Shown piece after piece: positions 34,549 through 47,252 of a DNA stretch of 64,000 nucleotides. Both the position numbers and the translations under genes were made by a program. Origin of the DNA: Toxoplasma gondii ME49 (Eukaryota; Apicomplexa; Conoidasida; Eucoccidiorida; Sarcocystidae); assembly GCF_000006565.2 (NCBI RefSeq), contig NC_031475.1, positions 2,939,189 through 3,003,188 of the forward strand, given 5' to 3'. Every line of letters starts with the position of its first letter. Positions within the stretch are counted from its first letter, which is position 1. Under the pieces are notes generated by a model. It was not told the DNA's origin, ran no database searches, and saw only the letters and a program-made list of their open reading frames with translations.

Positions 34549-35077
34549 ATATGCAGGTATCTGTGTACGTATTTGGAGGTGTTCTTAAGCACACGGACTC
34601 ATGCATGTGGTTCCAAGCGTCCGGGGGAAAATCTGGACATGAGGTGAAACGACTTGCGTAGGTCTCTGCATGGGTCTGGTTGTATGTACGCGTTCGTTTG
34701 TATGCGAATGCATGCACATGGACGAATGGGTGCATGCGAGCGTCAACCGGTGGAGGCCAGACTGTAGAAGTTTTGAACGACTTGGAAAGAAGCAGGCGCC
34801 AGGACGTTGAGATGTGAAGGAAAATGCGATTGGCGTCACACCTGCAAGCACACTTACTCGAGATTGATGTACTCGCAGGGTGTTACGAGATGAGATGCCC
34901 CAGTAAAGCGAGGGAAATTCCGAGAAAAAATGTCGCCCTGCTCTTGTACAGGCGCTCGCCTGTTGCCTGCCGAGAGTGTCGTGAAGGACTCAGCAAAAAG
35001 CAGGAAGAACCCCGTACTCTCACGCACCACACAACGATAGATTTGTCTACATGTATGCATACTGAGACATCATCAAA

Positions 35078-35078
35078 G

Positions 35079-35109
<31 letters not shown>

Positions 35110-35116
35110 GATATTT
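35078..35116. repeat. (TA)n array
   Basis: TA run of about 27 bases followed by TTTATAGATATTTATAGATA, in the spacer upstream of the UBE2W-type gene. Confidence 0.9.
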
Positions 35117-35208
35117 ATAGATACACAATGATTTGTATGTTTATGCATTTTTGCTTCGTTCCGGTCCGTTGAGTAGGAGAGAAGTACCGCTGTCAGCGCT
35201 TTCTAGAC

Positions 35209-37177
35209 ATGGCGGGGACTGTCTTCAGCAGCGCGACGCAACTCACACACTTTGAGCCCTGTTACATGTGAGGCAGCTGTCCATCCGACAGCCATGTGGA
35301 TCCGGTCTCCAAATGGGAGCAAGCAAGTTGTGCGTTGAAAACCGGCCTCCGCGGGGGAGACTTTGCAAGCCTGGCTTGTGCCCTGGCCGAAGTATCTTTT
35401 TCTCTCCTCTTTCCGCGTTGAAGCCATCTTCCGCGCGCGAGGTCTGGTCGCGCTCATTTCCTTTTCCGGCTTGTCTTTTGTGACTGTCACCTAGGTTGGA
35501 GCGCGAACGAGTCCAGCTTCTTCGTGACGCCTTCGACGGACTGATCTTCCTCGCCCCCCAAGAGTACAGACAGCTCCCGTGCTCCTCTGAGGAAGACAGC
35601 CGACCTACGTCTTCTTCGTCTTCTGCTTCCTCTTCTCCACCGTCTTCTTGCGCGTCAGCCTTCTCCTCCTCGGAGGGTATGTCTTCTGCTCGGCAGCGAG
35701 TGCTCGCCGTCCTTCCTCCCCATCTGACAGACTACTCGATGATGGACACCGACCACGACGGCTTCGTCTGGTACATTGCTCTCGAAGGCGCCGCGGGGAC
35801 CTTGTACGAGAAAGAAGTTTTTCTTGTCCGCTTCCGGTTCTCTCCAAAGTACCCCATTGGTACGCTGAAAAACAGCACAGAGTTCCTCCGTCTCGGAAGA
35901 AGAAGAAGAGGCCTTCGTCTCTCCTGATTCGAGTCCCCGGAGAAGGGATGCGGACGCAGAACAACATCGAGGCAGGGTGGATGTGTGTGTTTCCTCTTCG
36001 AGGCTTGGGTAAAAGAGGCAAAGTTCTTGGGAACCAAAAGCAATTCTGCGTTTCCTCGTTGCCAACTGTGGCTTGCTGCTCACCTGGACTTTGGCCGCGC
36101 CTGAACAAAGAACGGACTTTCCTCACGCTCCGAAAACTGTGGGAGCCGCTGTCTCCTACCTTCACTTTGTTTTGGCTTCTCGTTCTCACCTTGTTGATCG
36201 CCCCGACTTCGCGCCATTTCCTGTTCCGCTCTTCGTCTCGATCGTTGCCTCTTCTCTATCCTTCCTCGTTCCACTCTTCCTGTCGCTCTCGCTTCCATTC
36301 TCTTTTCTTCGACATCTCCATCATCAGGACTTGTCTTTCACTCGTTCTCTCCCGTTTGCTCTCCCGCTTTTCTTCTGCGGCCCGTCACAGCCGCCTCTCA
36401 TAGAATCTCCTCCATGGATTAATCCGTCTATGCACATATACGCAGATGCATGTGTTACGCACATTTATATCTTTATAGATCTGTTTAAATATCTATATAT
36501 ATATATGAATATATATGTATATAAATATATAAATATATGTATATAAATAAGTGTATAAATATATGTCTCTAAATATATATATACATGTATATAAATAAAT
36601 GTATAAATATGCGTATATAAATATATAAATATATATACATATACATATATATATCTCTCTCTACATATATATATATATATATATGTAGATGTAAATAGGG
36701 GGAAGGGAAAACGAAGAAGAGATTCGTCTCTCTTTCTCTCTACGTGCTCTGCGCTCTGCGCTCTGCGTCGTGTCGCGTTCCTCCCGTGGGGAGTTCCTCT
36801 CTCGTCGCGAATTTGGAGGCATCTGCCTGTCTCTTGCCTGCCTAGGACCGTCCAAGAATGTCTGCATGCGTCCTGTCTGTCGTTTGTCTGTTTGGCGTGG
36901 ACTGTGGTGTGCTGCAGAGGCCCCCGAAGTGACGTTTGTGCCTCCGTTTCTGCCCGTTCATCCTCACGTCTACTCGAACGGCCATATTTGCCTCTCGATC
37001 TTGTACGACTCCTGGTCGCCGGCGCTCGGCGTCAGTAGCTGCGGGATGTCTCTCCTCTCGATGGTCTCGAGTTGCCGCCAAAAGCAGAAACCTGCGGACG
37101 ACGATGCGTACTGCAAAGTCTGGGGATCGAAGAGTCCGAAAAACGTAAAATGGGTATTCCACGACGACCGGATCTAG
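35209..37177 (+). CDS. UBE2W: UBE2W-type ubiquitin-conjugating enzyme (E2)
   Basis: E2 enzyme of the UBE2W type, a family that in animals transfers ubiquitin to N-terminal alpha-amino groups. Three exons, 35209-35267, 35495-35859 and 36918-37177, join with consistent phase to give about 227 residues. Exon 2 encodes the N-terminal helix (LERERVQLLRDAF) and the beta-sheet (AAGTLYEKEVFLVRFRF). Exon 3 encodes IPVHPHVYSNGHICLSIL-like sequence, seen here as LPVHPHVYSNGHICLSIL, with the catalytic Cys. It ends in KNVKWVFHDDRI, very like the UBE2W C-terminus. A Ser-rich insertion of about 35 residues sits after QEYRQLP, where other UBE2W proteins have a short loop. The first exon is supported only by its ATG, GTGAGG donor and phase; the other two are secure. 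Confidence 0.92.
36467..36684. repeat. AT-rich microsatellite in UBE2W intron
   Basis: About 220 bases of ATATATAAATA-type repeats with scattered G, within the intron 35860-36917. A pure TA run lies at about 36664-36683. Confidence 0.9.
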
Positions 37178-39224
37178 CGGCCGAGCGAGCGAGCCGAACG
37201 ATGGAGGCGGGGGAGAACGCTGAGGGAGCGGACGCGAGACCGGCAAGAATGCGGCCGAGAGCCGCAGGGTGAAAGAGAGGCAAGAGGTGGAGGAAACGCG
37301 GAGCGAGCGCAGCTGCGCAAGCGCCGAGGCAAGACCGTCGCGCAGTGCAGTCGAAACAGGTGCAGAGGTCCGCGAACAGGAAGCAGATGGAGTGGAGAGA
37401 CACCCGCGACGCCGAGGGGAGCGTTTAGGTGAAAGACTGTGAGGGCGCCTGTAATCTGGCAGGAGTTCCTCATGTCGCTCTTATTTCTGCGCTTGCAGGT
37501 GTGCTTCGTCCTGCGCGCCTCGAACCGCTCTTGTTCTCATGCGCCGACGAACAGTGCCGTCTGTTTCTCGACGCCGTTGGAAAGGGCAACTAGTTCTTCT
37601 TCAGCGAAGAGAAGCTTTGCTCGCTCTGGCGGCGCGGCCGCCTGCTTGCCTGCGGTGGGGTCTGGGCGAGGCGGTTCTGCGTTTGCGCGACTCTGGTAGG
37701 ATCTGCTTTTCGAAAGCGCGCGAATCGACGGTGGAGAGCGACGCAAAGAGAGAGACAGCAGAGGTTGTCGCAAAGAGATATGTGAAGACGAACAGCGAAC
37801 GCGAGGTAGCCCACAGGCAAAAGAGAGGAACGCCCACACAGGAGAGACGAACGAGATGCCGGCAGCAACAAGAGCATATGGCCGCAAAGAGAGAGAGGTG
37901 AAGAGAGAGAGAAATGCCTTGAGAAACTGAAAGAGAGAGTTCAAGGTGGAACTAGAGAGAAACTGAGAGCGATACAGCTGGCGGGGCTTGAGGGAAGACG
38001 AAACGCTAAAAGGAAATCTTTTTTATTTTTCTCGGATCGCAGTCGAAGAAACCTGCTGCTGTCTGAAGGGGGTTGAGTATGTCGTGTCTTCTCTCTGTCA
38101 CTGGGATCCGTTGAAGGCGTTTTAGCTCTGATTGTTTCCTCTTTGATTCCGTTTACTGTGTACCATTTCTGTCATCTGCGTCCACTCTGCCCCCGAGTCT
38201 TGGTTTTGTGAAAAGCCGTCCAGTGGTCGGCAGAGAGCTGCGGACGAGGAGCTTGCCTGCATGCAGTCTCCCGGGGAGAAGAGAGAAAGTTTGCCTCTCC
38301 GGCGACGCAACACTCCGAACGATTAGGCGCGAGTAAACGCACTACGAAATCGCCTAAAAATCAAACGGCACAGCCCCAGGGGCCGCCAGAAGAACAGTGG
38401 CTCGGAGTCTCTCTTTTATATGTACATCTATATATATATATATATATGTAAATGAATTATAGAGTTATGTTACAGGTAGAGAGGCATGTAGTGTATATAT
38501 ATATATATAGATATATAGATATATATACCGATTGCGTCTGTGGCTGTCTAATCAGCCTCAGACGAGCAGACGAGGGAGGGGAACAGGAAGAAAAACAAGA
38601 AGAGGGCAGATGGGGAGAACAGGAAGTTGGCCAAGAGGACGAAGGTGAAGAAGAGAGAGGAGACCAAGAGAGGACGAACGAGGAACGGACGGCTACGAGG
38701 AAGAAACGCTTGCAGCGAAGGGATTCTTGAAGACGTCGTTGAGCTTGACGCGGATCCAAAGGAGGCTGATACAGTCTTGTCCACTTCCGAGGAGATGCCA
38801 GTCTCCGCTCTTTCTCCTCGATTCCTTTTCCAGTCCAGTTTGTGTCGTCTTGCGTCCATCCGAGTGTTCGATTGCAGGTTCTTCGTGGTCTCGCTCTTCC
38901 TCCCTTTCCTCTTGGCTTTCTGCTCTGCCTTGCGTCGACGCGAATTCTTCGGGAGTCGCGTCTGCGGTCGCGCGTCTACCGGCAGCGCTGGTCGCTGTTG
39001 CCGTTTCGATCGCCTCCAGAAGTTCTTCGCTCATCTCCGGTTGGCTGGCGATGCTTATCGACTTTTCTCTCCACGCGCGCCAAACTGCATGCAAACCTAC
39101 AGCGAAGAAAAGGAGAAGAGGAGAGGACGCACATGGTCAATTTGTTTGCCTCGAACGCATCTGCCTCTTCCCGAAAGACCGCTCACGTATATATATATAT
39201 ATATATATATACGAATTTCACGTA

Positions 39225-39258
<34 letters not shown>

Positions 39259-39298
39259 GATTTGTTCTGTGCATGCATATTCTGTAGAGAGTAGGGGG
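37178..39298. other. Convergent spacer, UBE2W and GT7 gene 3' ends
   Basis: No convincing gene. It contains TA arrays at about 38428-38448, 38496-38528, 39186-39212 and 39227-39257, and a GA-rich tract at 38570-38700. Open frames at 37.44-37.94 kb lack splice or family support. Confidence 0.55.
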
Positions 39299-40782
39299 TC
39301 AGGCTTCAGGACTCGAAAACCGAGTGGCGAAGCGCGACCGTCCGGCCGAGCGTGGAGGCGCGAACCAAGTCGATAAACGATGAAACTCCACTTGCGCTTC
39401 CGAGTGTGCATGCGAAAAACCGAGTTCGAGACAGAAGACGCTGAGTAGACAGCCGCGCTGTCGAAGCCTCCAGATCAGAATCTCTTGCGCAACAAATGGA
39501 GTGAGAACTGCGGTGTCGCGAGCACCGGAGAGAGACCAGGTGGAGACGTCATGCGATGGCACCCAGCTCCTGGGCGACAGAACTCGAAACACCGGAACAG
39601 CCACCGAACGGCCGGCGAGTCTCTGTTTGCTGGCGTCTGCCTCACCATCTTCAACTCGGACTTCGTCGCTCCTCTCCGTTTCGTCTCTCCACTCTCCTGC
39701 TTCCTCTGCGCGCGGAGTCTCTGCATTTGTTTCTCGGTTTCCGGCTTGCTTCGCACTGTGTTCTGCCTCGAGGGCGCGTTCTTCTCCGCGCGCCTCCGTC
39801 CGCGAGACTGCATCTTTGAGTTTCTCTGCCTCCGTCGCTGTCTCCTCCAGCAGACGCCAGGCGTGGAAGAAGAACTGCCTGTTCGCTCGCGCCAGCGCGT
39901 CTCGCGCTTTCGCGTTCTGCGCCTCGTCCATCTGCTTCTTCGACTCTCTGTCCAACTCTCGAAAGGCGCCCCAGGTACTGAGTCTCTCTGAAAAACAACC
40001 GCTCCAGAGCTCGGAACTGCGCCTGCGTTTCCGAGCTTTGCGGATGTCCGCCGACGGCGAACGCGTCTCCGAGTCTCTGAGGAACATTTCTTTCTCGCGC
40101 CTCCCTGGAGCGCTTCCCCAACGCCTTCCGTCCACTTTCGCTTCACACGCTGCCTCACAACATGCCCTCGCCGGCTCTCTCTCGTTCATCTCTCCTTGCG
40201 TCTGCGCCTCTCCTCCTTCGGCATGTCCACCTGCAGAGGGCAGCGCCTTCTCTCGTGAAACGCGGGGAGGCCTCGTGGGCAACCGAGGTGGACGTACACC
40301 CGGCGTCGACGACTGGTCGATCCAGAGGCCGGCGTACAGACACCTGGCGAGGAAGTCGTCGTCTTCGAAGCCCCAGCCGGGATACCGCACAGACCAGGCT
40401 GAGAGACGCAGGAGCAAACAACGCGCGGTGTCCATCTTTGTCGAAAATCGGCACTCCTGTTCACAGCTCTCGGAGAGGCTTCAGCACAATCCGACGCATG
40501 CTTCACAGATGGAAAGCAGGTCTTTGCATGCACCGATGGGCTTTCAAACTTGCGTTCGGGGTCCATCACACTCGCACATGGCGGCCTCTATGGTTCTAAA
40601 TTTCAGCTCGTTTTAGTTTTCAGACGCAGCTCTTTTGTCGTTGAGAGAAGAAGGACAACCTCCTTAAGCAAGACATCCGACTCTTTGCGACACAGACTTC
40701 AAAGCCTTCCTTCTGCCTCGTTGCAGGCATCTACACAAAACCTCTCTATCACTACATATCTGTGTACATATGCAATATGTAT

Positions 40783-40823
<41 letters not shown>

Positions 40824-43800
40824 TAGATAGATATAGATATCTTTTTATATTGATCTGTGTACCTCGATCTTGCTTTGTCTGTCTATTTCTCTATTTCTGT
40901 CTATCCGCTTATTAGTTACGTCTTTCTAGGTTTGTCTCTCTGTCTAGATCTATCTACATCTGTCCACATCTCGCTGTCTCTCTCCATCTATCAACGTATA
41001 TAGCTTTCTACAGGTATATACGTATGTGCGCACAAACATGTATATGGATGTAAACACCGTTCCAGAGATGGGTGAGACTACGGTGGAAAGTGGAGGGGTG
41101 ATACTCAAAAGGCATTGACGGATGCATAGAGCTAGCATTTGCATCGTCATGATTGACGGTATAGAGGGAGAATGCGACAGAGCGGCCGACCGCGAGGGAA
41201 ACGCAAATACGTGGATAGATCCATAGTGGTAGCTCGGCAAACAGAAAAAGAAACCTATGTTCACAGGCATGGATAGACATGCATAGGTAGGCAGGGGAAC
41301 AGGGCACCGAGGTCCGCAAAGACGATTTATTGATGAGTTCACATCAATTTCAGAGATTCCAGTTGGATTACCCCGAGCGCGAAGGAAGTCGATGCAGCGA
41401 AGAACGACAACGCCGCCGAGACACCAGCGGTGTCCGTACAGCTGACGAACGCATTTCGGCGGTGGAGAGGGGAAGTACGCGCCTGCGAGAAGACAAGCCA
41501 GAACAAATGTTGAGTTTATCAGCCGGTGGCGGACTTTGAGGCGCTCGTCTCATACCCGAGCTCTCCCTGCCTCTTGTTTTTTCTTCGTTTCTCCTTTTTC
41601 TCTCTCCGTCCGTCGCAGGCTTACATGGGCGGTTGTCGCGGTAGAGAAAGTCGTCGTAGCGGCCTCTAGGAACGACGTCGACATCATGAAAACAAAAGAA
41701 AAACTGTTTTGCACTCTTGAGAGCGGTCGCGGCAAAGGTCTGCGTCTCCTCCCTTCCCCGTTGTTGCCCTCCTTCTTCTTTGTCTGGGTCTGCTCTCTTG
41801 GATTCCTGGAATGTCTGTCGACTGTTGCGGAGTGCGTCGGTGCCCCGTTCGTCTTCTTCCTCCGCCACTGCTTCGCCAGGCGGACGCGCGTCCGCAGCTT
41901 CGTTTCGACCTTCGCATTTCTCTGTCTCTCTCTGCGAAGAGCGGCGCCTCGCCATATCCTCCCGGGGAAAGGATCTTCTGGAGTCTGGTCGCGGCGTGTT
42001 CTCCTCTCTTCTTTCGCGCCGAGCAGCGGAAGGAGAAGGCGCGCGAGGAGAAGAGGAAGCGAAAGCAGGGGAAGAAGAAGAAGGTCGTGACCGCGAAACG
42101 GGGAGATGACTCGCGTTGTCCAGGATCCACGAAACTGCTGCATTGAAGAGAGCTCCTGTGGAGGAAGGGCAGATTCGAAAAAGACAGATGAAGCAAGGAA
42201 CTCGTGAACTGCGGAGCAGTGCCTGAGGCAAGGCTGCTCCCAGCCAGCAGCCACAGCACTCAGTCGCACAAACAGAAGAAAACGCGTTCCCTAGAAACGC
42301 GGAACGCACAAGCGCCAGACGCTTTGAGAAACTCGAGAAACTGTTTCTGGAAGGACAGGAAAACCAAGTGACAAGCAATCGATGAAGGAATGTCCTTTAA
42401 ACAGCGCTGACGCATCTTGAAAAAAAGAAGGCGCTTGCAGACCTACTAGACTCACTGTGATTCTCCACTCGAAACGTCGAAAGAACCGCGACTGTCAGGG
42501 ACAAACTTCTATGTAGACAGAGAGACAGACAGAAAGGTCGAAAGATAGAAATCGAGATGGAGAGTGATAGACGGACAGAAAGGTGGATCGGAAATGTTCC
42601 AACAAGGAAACTGCGCATCGCGCACAAAGAAAGTCAGAGAAAACGCAACAGATAGAAGAAAGGACCTCTAGAATGTACAAAAGTGTACACAAAAGGAAGG
42701 AATAAACCGAGGCGTCTATGGTGTCAAAACCGATTTTTCTTCCCCACTCATTTCCCTCTGAGACGATTTGACGCTCTTCTGTCTCCCTCCACTGTGGCCA
42801 CCGAGCTGTCGAGACAGCAAAACGCCGTTCGAATTGTTTTCGAGTTTCTGGTATCGTTGCATGCATGGCTACATCGGCGAAAACCTGGTGACCTCTCACC
42901 TTTGTTGAAGGGATGAGCATCCGCCTGTTCCGCGATGACAATGGCACAACGGGGCTGGTAGTTGGGCCGTCGGACAGACGTCATCACAGAACGAAGATAC
43001 GTCGACATGGAGGGGATCCACTGAAGCAGCTGTGACCTTCTGTCTCTGTACGCGACAATGACGAAGAGAATCTCGAGGTCTCTTTCACGGTCCTCTTCTT
43101 CCTCCACCTGGTCGCGTTCTTGGTCGTCGTCTTGCAGCTTGTCTTCTTCATCTCTCACGTCAACTTCTTGTTCCCTCCTTGAGTCTTCTTCTTCGAGATC
43201 TTCTTCCACATCCTCCTCTCTCGCTTCTTCTCTCTCACGTTCGTCGTTGTCCTGCATCGGCGGCCCGGTCCTTGCTTCCGGCATCTGCGCGCCTGGGTCC
43301 AAACGAGACGGCGGCGTTCGTCCTCGTTCGGCGTCTCGCAGGCCTCTGTCTCCACAAGGAAGGAGGACCTTCCCGTCGTGGCGGCCCGCGCCTCCTGACG
43401 AGGCGTTCGTACACCTCAGCTCAGGCGCGCGTCGGCGTTCTAGACGCGAAGCGAAGGTGCAAGCGAACGGCGACGGCCTCTTCAGAGTGCCGTCTCCACT
43501 TCGCGAGACTCTGTCGGCATTCTGCGCCCTCCCCTGTGGCTCGGACTCCACGCCGGACTCGGCAGGTTCGCGCATGCAAGAGTTGGCGGCGCTGGAGGAG
43601 CGCGGCGTTCTCGGAGACGCCGAGAGTGCCCGAAAGGAGACGGCAGAAGAAGGCAAAACGGGTGAAAGGGCAGAGGAGACGGAGGCGCATGCAGTGTCGG
43701 AAGACGGACGAGACGACGCACCAGATGAATCTGCCTGAGACAAGTTGGATAACGGCTTCTGTGAAGCAGGTCGAGAGGATGGAGACGCTCCTGCTGCGAG

Positions 43801-44430
43801 CGAGGTCGAAGTCACCGTCACACGTCCAGACTTCGTCTTTCCTCTCTCTCTAGAAGATTCTTGCGAACCAGGGAAGGGATTCGGAATGAAGAGCCGATAA
43901 ATCAACTCTTTCGCTTCTTCAGCAGTGAATCGACAGAAACGAGACGACTCGGACTCCGAGGTCGAGGAGGAAGAATCTGATGCTCTTCCTTCTTCCGTAG
44001 GAACACTGTCTTTGTTTCCCTCCATCGCTCCTCTCCGGTGTCTGCCGAGGAAGCCAAAGTCAGGTCTCCTTGGTCGCGACCTCTGCATTTCGACGCCTGC
44101 ACTTTGTTCGCAGTTCGATATCCTCCTTTCTTCTCTCGGTCCCCCAACGACGGCCGCGTCGCGCTGGCGGCGAGAAGAAGGCCGACGTAGAGACCCTCTC
44201 TCGCGTCTGGCGCTGCGTCTGCTGCTGCGTCTGATGCTGCGCTGTGTTGTGTTCCCCAAGAGTATGCGCCGGACGCAGGATCTCTCTAATCCCCGCCGCG
44301 CAGAGACGAGCTGCGACTCACGCTTCAGTCCTCGTGATGCGTCGCATCGCGTCGTTCGCATCGGTGTTGAGGTTCGCGGAGGTCGCGCGCGAAGAAGTCC
44401 AGCTGATGAGAGGACGCTGATGTAGGGCAT
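39299..44430 (-). CDS. GT7-family (beta-1,4-galactosyltransferase-like) glycosyltransferase
   Basis: Glycosyltransferase of the beta-4-galactosyltransferase/chondroitin-synthase fold, expected to use a UDP-sugar in the secretory pathway. Four exons, 44430-42900, 42155-41625, 41482-41372 and 40398-39299, join with matching phase to give about 1090 residues. Motifs in order: ILFVIVAYRDRRSQLLQW (start of the GT-A domain, about residue 450); PFNKGALFNAA across the first junction; FFFCFHDVDVVPRGRYDDF with the metal-binding DVD; HRWCLGGVVVL; and YPGWGFEDDDFLARC, the catalytic GWGxEDDD signature. The N-terminal half is low-complexity Ser/Arg/Glu sequence, including a long acidic Glu/Asp/Arg stretch before the catalytic core. 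No signal anchor is visible after the ATG at 44430, so a 5' exon may be missing. Acceptor and linkage cannot be inferred. It is divergent with the NAA30-type gene. Confidence 0.85.
40783..40840. repeat. (TA)n/(TAGA)n array in GT7 intron
   Basis: TA run at about 40786-40820 followed by TAGATAGATAGATAGATAT, within the intron 40399-41371. Confidence 0.9.
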
Positions 44431-45161
44431 GTGGAAAGGACGAGAAGCTCATGTCGAGGACGTCTCTCCTATTTTTCTCGAGAGCCTCAGATGCAACGGC
44501 GGGGAGGCTCTCAGGCAGAACTCCTTCGACTTCTCAAGCTTCTTCGCGCGAAAGCAGAGAAGCTCCGGAAAACTTGCTGCTCGCGAGGTGCCTTGGATGT
44601 CTCCAAAAGGGGGAGAAAAGGAAAAACTCCCAAGACGAGAAGGTAACGCCAGATGCTGTCTCTGCTTCTGGAGTCGAAATGCCTGCATGCATCCGTGCCG
44701 CATGCACGCGTTTTTTTCGATGGATTCAAGGAAGAAATCATCTTTCCTCTCGACCAGATCTTCTTCGATCTCTTTCCTTTCCTGTGTGTCTGAGCTCTCT
44801 TCCTGGCCGTCTTCTCCCGCCATTTCTGCCCTTTTTCAATTCCTCTTCTGCGGCTCCCGGCTCCCCAGCTGGCAGGTGACCTTGCCGGCGTGAGTGCTTC
44901 GAAGGAGAGAAAAGGCGAAGAGGGAGAAGTGAGAAACAGAGGAAACAAGAGAGCAAGACAAAACGACAAGGAATGGCACAGTAAAAGGACGACGACGGCG
45001 AAGGACACAAAAAACAGGGCAGGACGCTGCCTCATGAGGGAGAGAAACCGACTGAGGACAGGAGAGAAAACCAGAGAGAGAGACCCAGATGAATAACCGG
45101 CGAGAGAGAATAAGAAAAAGACAAAGAGACGGAGCAAGAGAGGCAGAGCCGCCCTCTGCGA
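44431..45161. promoter_or_regulatory. Divergent intergenic region, GT7 gene and NAA30-type gene
   Basis: About 730 bases separating divergent starts; it should carry both promoters and 5' untranslated regions. A GCATGCATCCGTGCCGCATGC cluster, with one TGCATGCA, lies near 44684-44704. A plus-strand frame from 44429 is open here but has no family similarity or splice support. Confidence 0.4.
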
Positions 45162-46773
45162 ATGCGGGGAGAGTTGACTGCAGAAGGACATTCAGACACA
45201 ATGGAAAGTCCAGCTCGAAAACTCCACCTCCCTGCGGAGGAGACCCTCTGTCGTAGCTCCTCTTTCTCTTCTTCCCCTTCTCCTTTGTCTGCCTCTTCCT
45301 CCCATTCGTCGTCTTCATCCTCTCCATCTTCCTCTTGTTCGTCTTCCTCCTCTTTTCTCTCTTCTTGTAACCTTTCTCATCTTCGTTTCCGCCGCTTCCC
45401 GCGTCTCCTTCCACTGTCTGTTGTCGATCGGGTCTCAGAAAGGCTGCGGTACCTTTCTTCTTCTCGGTCTTCCTTCCACGTTCGTTCTCGCTCTTCTCTC
45501 TCTTCTGCGTCCGTTTCTTCTTGCTTTCCATCGAGTTGCTCTTCTCTCTGGCAGGTGTCTCCTCGAGAGGCGTGGAGAGCGAGAGACGCTGCGTATGAGC
45601 AGGCCGTTGAAGATCTGCGCGACCTCGAAGAGCGACAGCAGATCCTGATGAGGGAGAGGGAAAAATGCGAGACCGACATACAAGCCTTGTTGAAAAGCAC
45701 CCTATCTGAACCGTACAGCGTCTTTACACTTCGGTACTTCCTCGACGGCTGGCCGGAACTCACTGTCCTCGTAAGAAACGGTTTCTGCTCCATCGTCAGG
45801 TGTATCTGCACTGCCCGCGTTCTGGTCGGTCTCATGTTTGGGTCTCTTGTCTTGTGGTTTTCTTCCTTCGACTCTTATCTGTCGCTGCCGCTCTCCCTTT
45901 TCTCTCGGCTCTCTTCTCCCGTATCTTCGGCGTGACCTCACCGTCTTCTCTCCCTGCTTCCGTGTAAATGGCTCTCTCGCTCTTCAGGCCTACGACGGCG
46001 ACGTCTGTGCTGGCGCATGCATTTGCAAGGTTGACGAGAAGGCGAGAAGTTCGTCCCTGGCGGACTTGCCCCTGTTCTCCTTCTCCAGTCCGAGAAGCGA
46101 CCGAGCCGCGAGTCTCAGGACTTCCTCGTCGACAGAGATTGCTTGCGAGCAAGAGACACGAGCGCAGTTCCTCGACGACCAAGAACAACGGGGAGCTGTC
46201 AGCTGCGAAGCCGCGCGAAGCCGACAGGCAGCTGTGGGGAAAGGGTACATTGCCATGCTGTCTGTACACCCGAACTACCGGCGACGGGGCCTGGCCGCCC
46301 ATCTCGTTCAGACAGCTCTGGAGGTAATGCGAAGCAGGAAGCGAAGAAACTCAGTTGAAACGATTCCATCTGGAGAGGAGTCTGGGGACAAGATAGAAGC
46401 TCTGCAGCTACTCACCTCCGCTGCGTTTCGGGAGGTAACGGACAGCCAGATGCTGCGACAGGAAGCGACAGAGCATGCGGATCATGAACGAGGACAGGAA
46501 AAAGAAGAAGAGAAAACGGAGGAGGAAACGACAGGGAAGGTGGTGAGTTGCCGCATCGAAACTGAAGCTGGAAACGAAGGCGCGCTGCGGCTGTACGAGT
46601 CTCTCTCTTTCGTTAGAGTCGCACGCATGCAACGGTTCTATTTGAACGACAGCGACGCCTTCAAGCTCTCGAGGTCTTTCGAAAACGAACAAGCTTGCTC
46701 AAGCACAAACAAGGAAGCAACCAGAGAGAATCGACTCCAAAAGCTTCTCAGCACATCCACTTGCTGGTGGTAG
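45162..46773 (+). CDS. NAA30: NAA30-type N-terminal acetyltransferase (NatC catalytic subunit)
   Basis: GNAT-fold acetyltransferase that acetylates protein N-termini starting Met followed by a hydrophobic residue, normally with NAA35 and NAA38 on ribosomes. Two exons, 45162-45770 (donor GTAAGA) and 45988-46773, join in phase 0 to give about 464 residues. Exon 1 ends with LSEPYSVFTLRYFLDGWPEL, the hallmark NAA30 substrate-binding start. Exon 2 has GYIAMLSVHPNYRRRGLAAH, with the acetyl-CoA loop RRRGLA. It then has GNEGALRLYESLSFVRVARM and FYLNDSDAFKL. Between the acetyl-CoA loop and the last strands sits an insertion of about 75 acidic residues not found in animal or yeast enzymes. Another insertion follows CKVDEKARSS. 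The Ser-rich N-terminus is typical of this genome. An ATG at 45201 (MESPARK) is a good alternative start. Confidence 0.92.
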
Positions 46774-46819
46774 TAAAACAGCGGCGTCACTCAAGACATG
46801 CATCTATTCCAAATGCATG

Positions 46820-46925
46820 CATATATACATATATATATATATACTCAACTATGTGTATCTGTACACTCAAATATATATATATATATATATTTATATATTC
46901 GTATATACAGACATAGCTGTCTACG
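46820..46925. repeat. (TA)n arrays downstream of NAA30
   Basis: TA-rich runs at about 46822-46845 and 46868-46905, just 3' of the NAA30-type stop codon. Confidence 0.9.
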
Positions 46926-47057
46926 AATAAGTCTCAATGAATATATAGAGAGACTAGTGCACCATATATGCATCTATATGTGTATAGATAGGTAGATAGG
47001 CAGATGCGTAAGTGTTTATCTTCGTACGTATATATAATTAGTTCTATCTGTTTCTGT

Positions 47058-47252
47058 ATGCGTATATGTATATACATGTATATATGTGTATATATGTGTA
47101 TTTATGTGTATATATGTGTATATATATGTATATTTATGTATATACATGTATATATGTGTATATATGTGTATATATGTGTATTTATGTGTATATATGTGTA
47201 TATATGTGTATATATATGTGTATTTATGTGTATATATATGCATGTGTTTATG
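47058..47252. repeat. (TGTATATA/TGTATTTA)n minisatellite-like array
   Basis: About 190 bases built from units such as TGTGTATATA and TGTGTATTTA in a regular higher-order pattern, quite distinct from pure TA runs. Confidence 0.9.

Noticed and set aside
43058..43853. Ser-rich and Arg-rich plus-strand frames opposite the GT7 gene
   Set aside because: Complement of the acidic Glu/Asp/Arg stretch of the glycosyltransferase.
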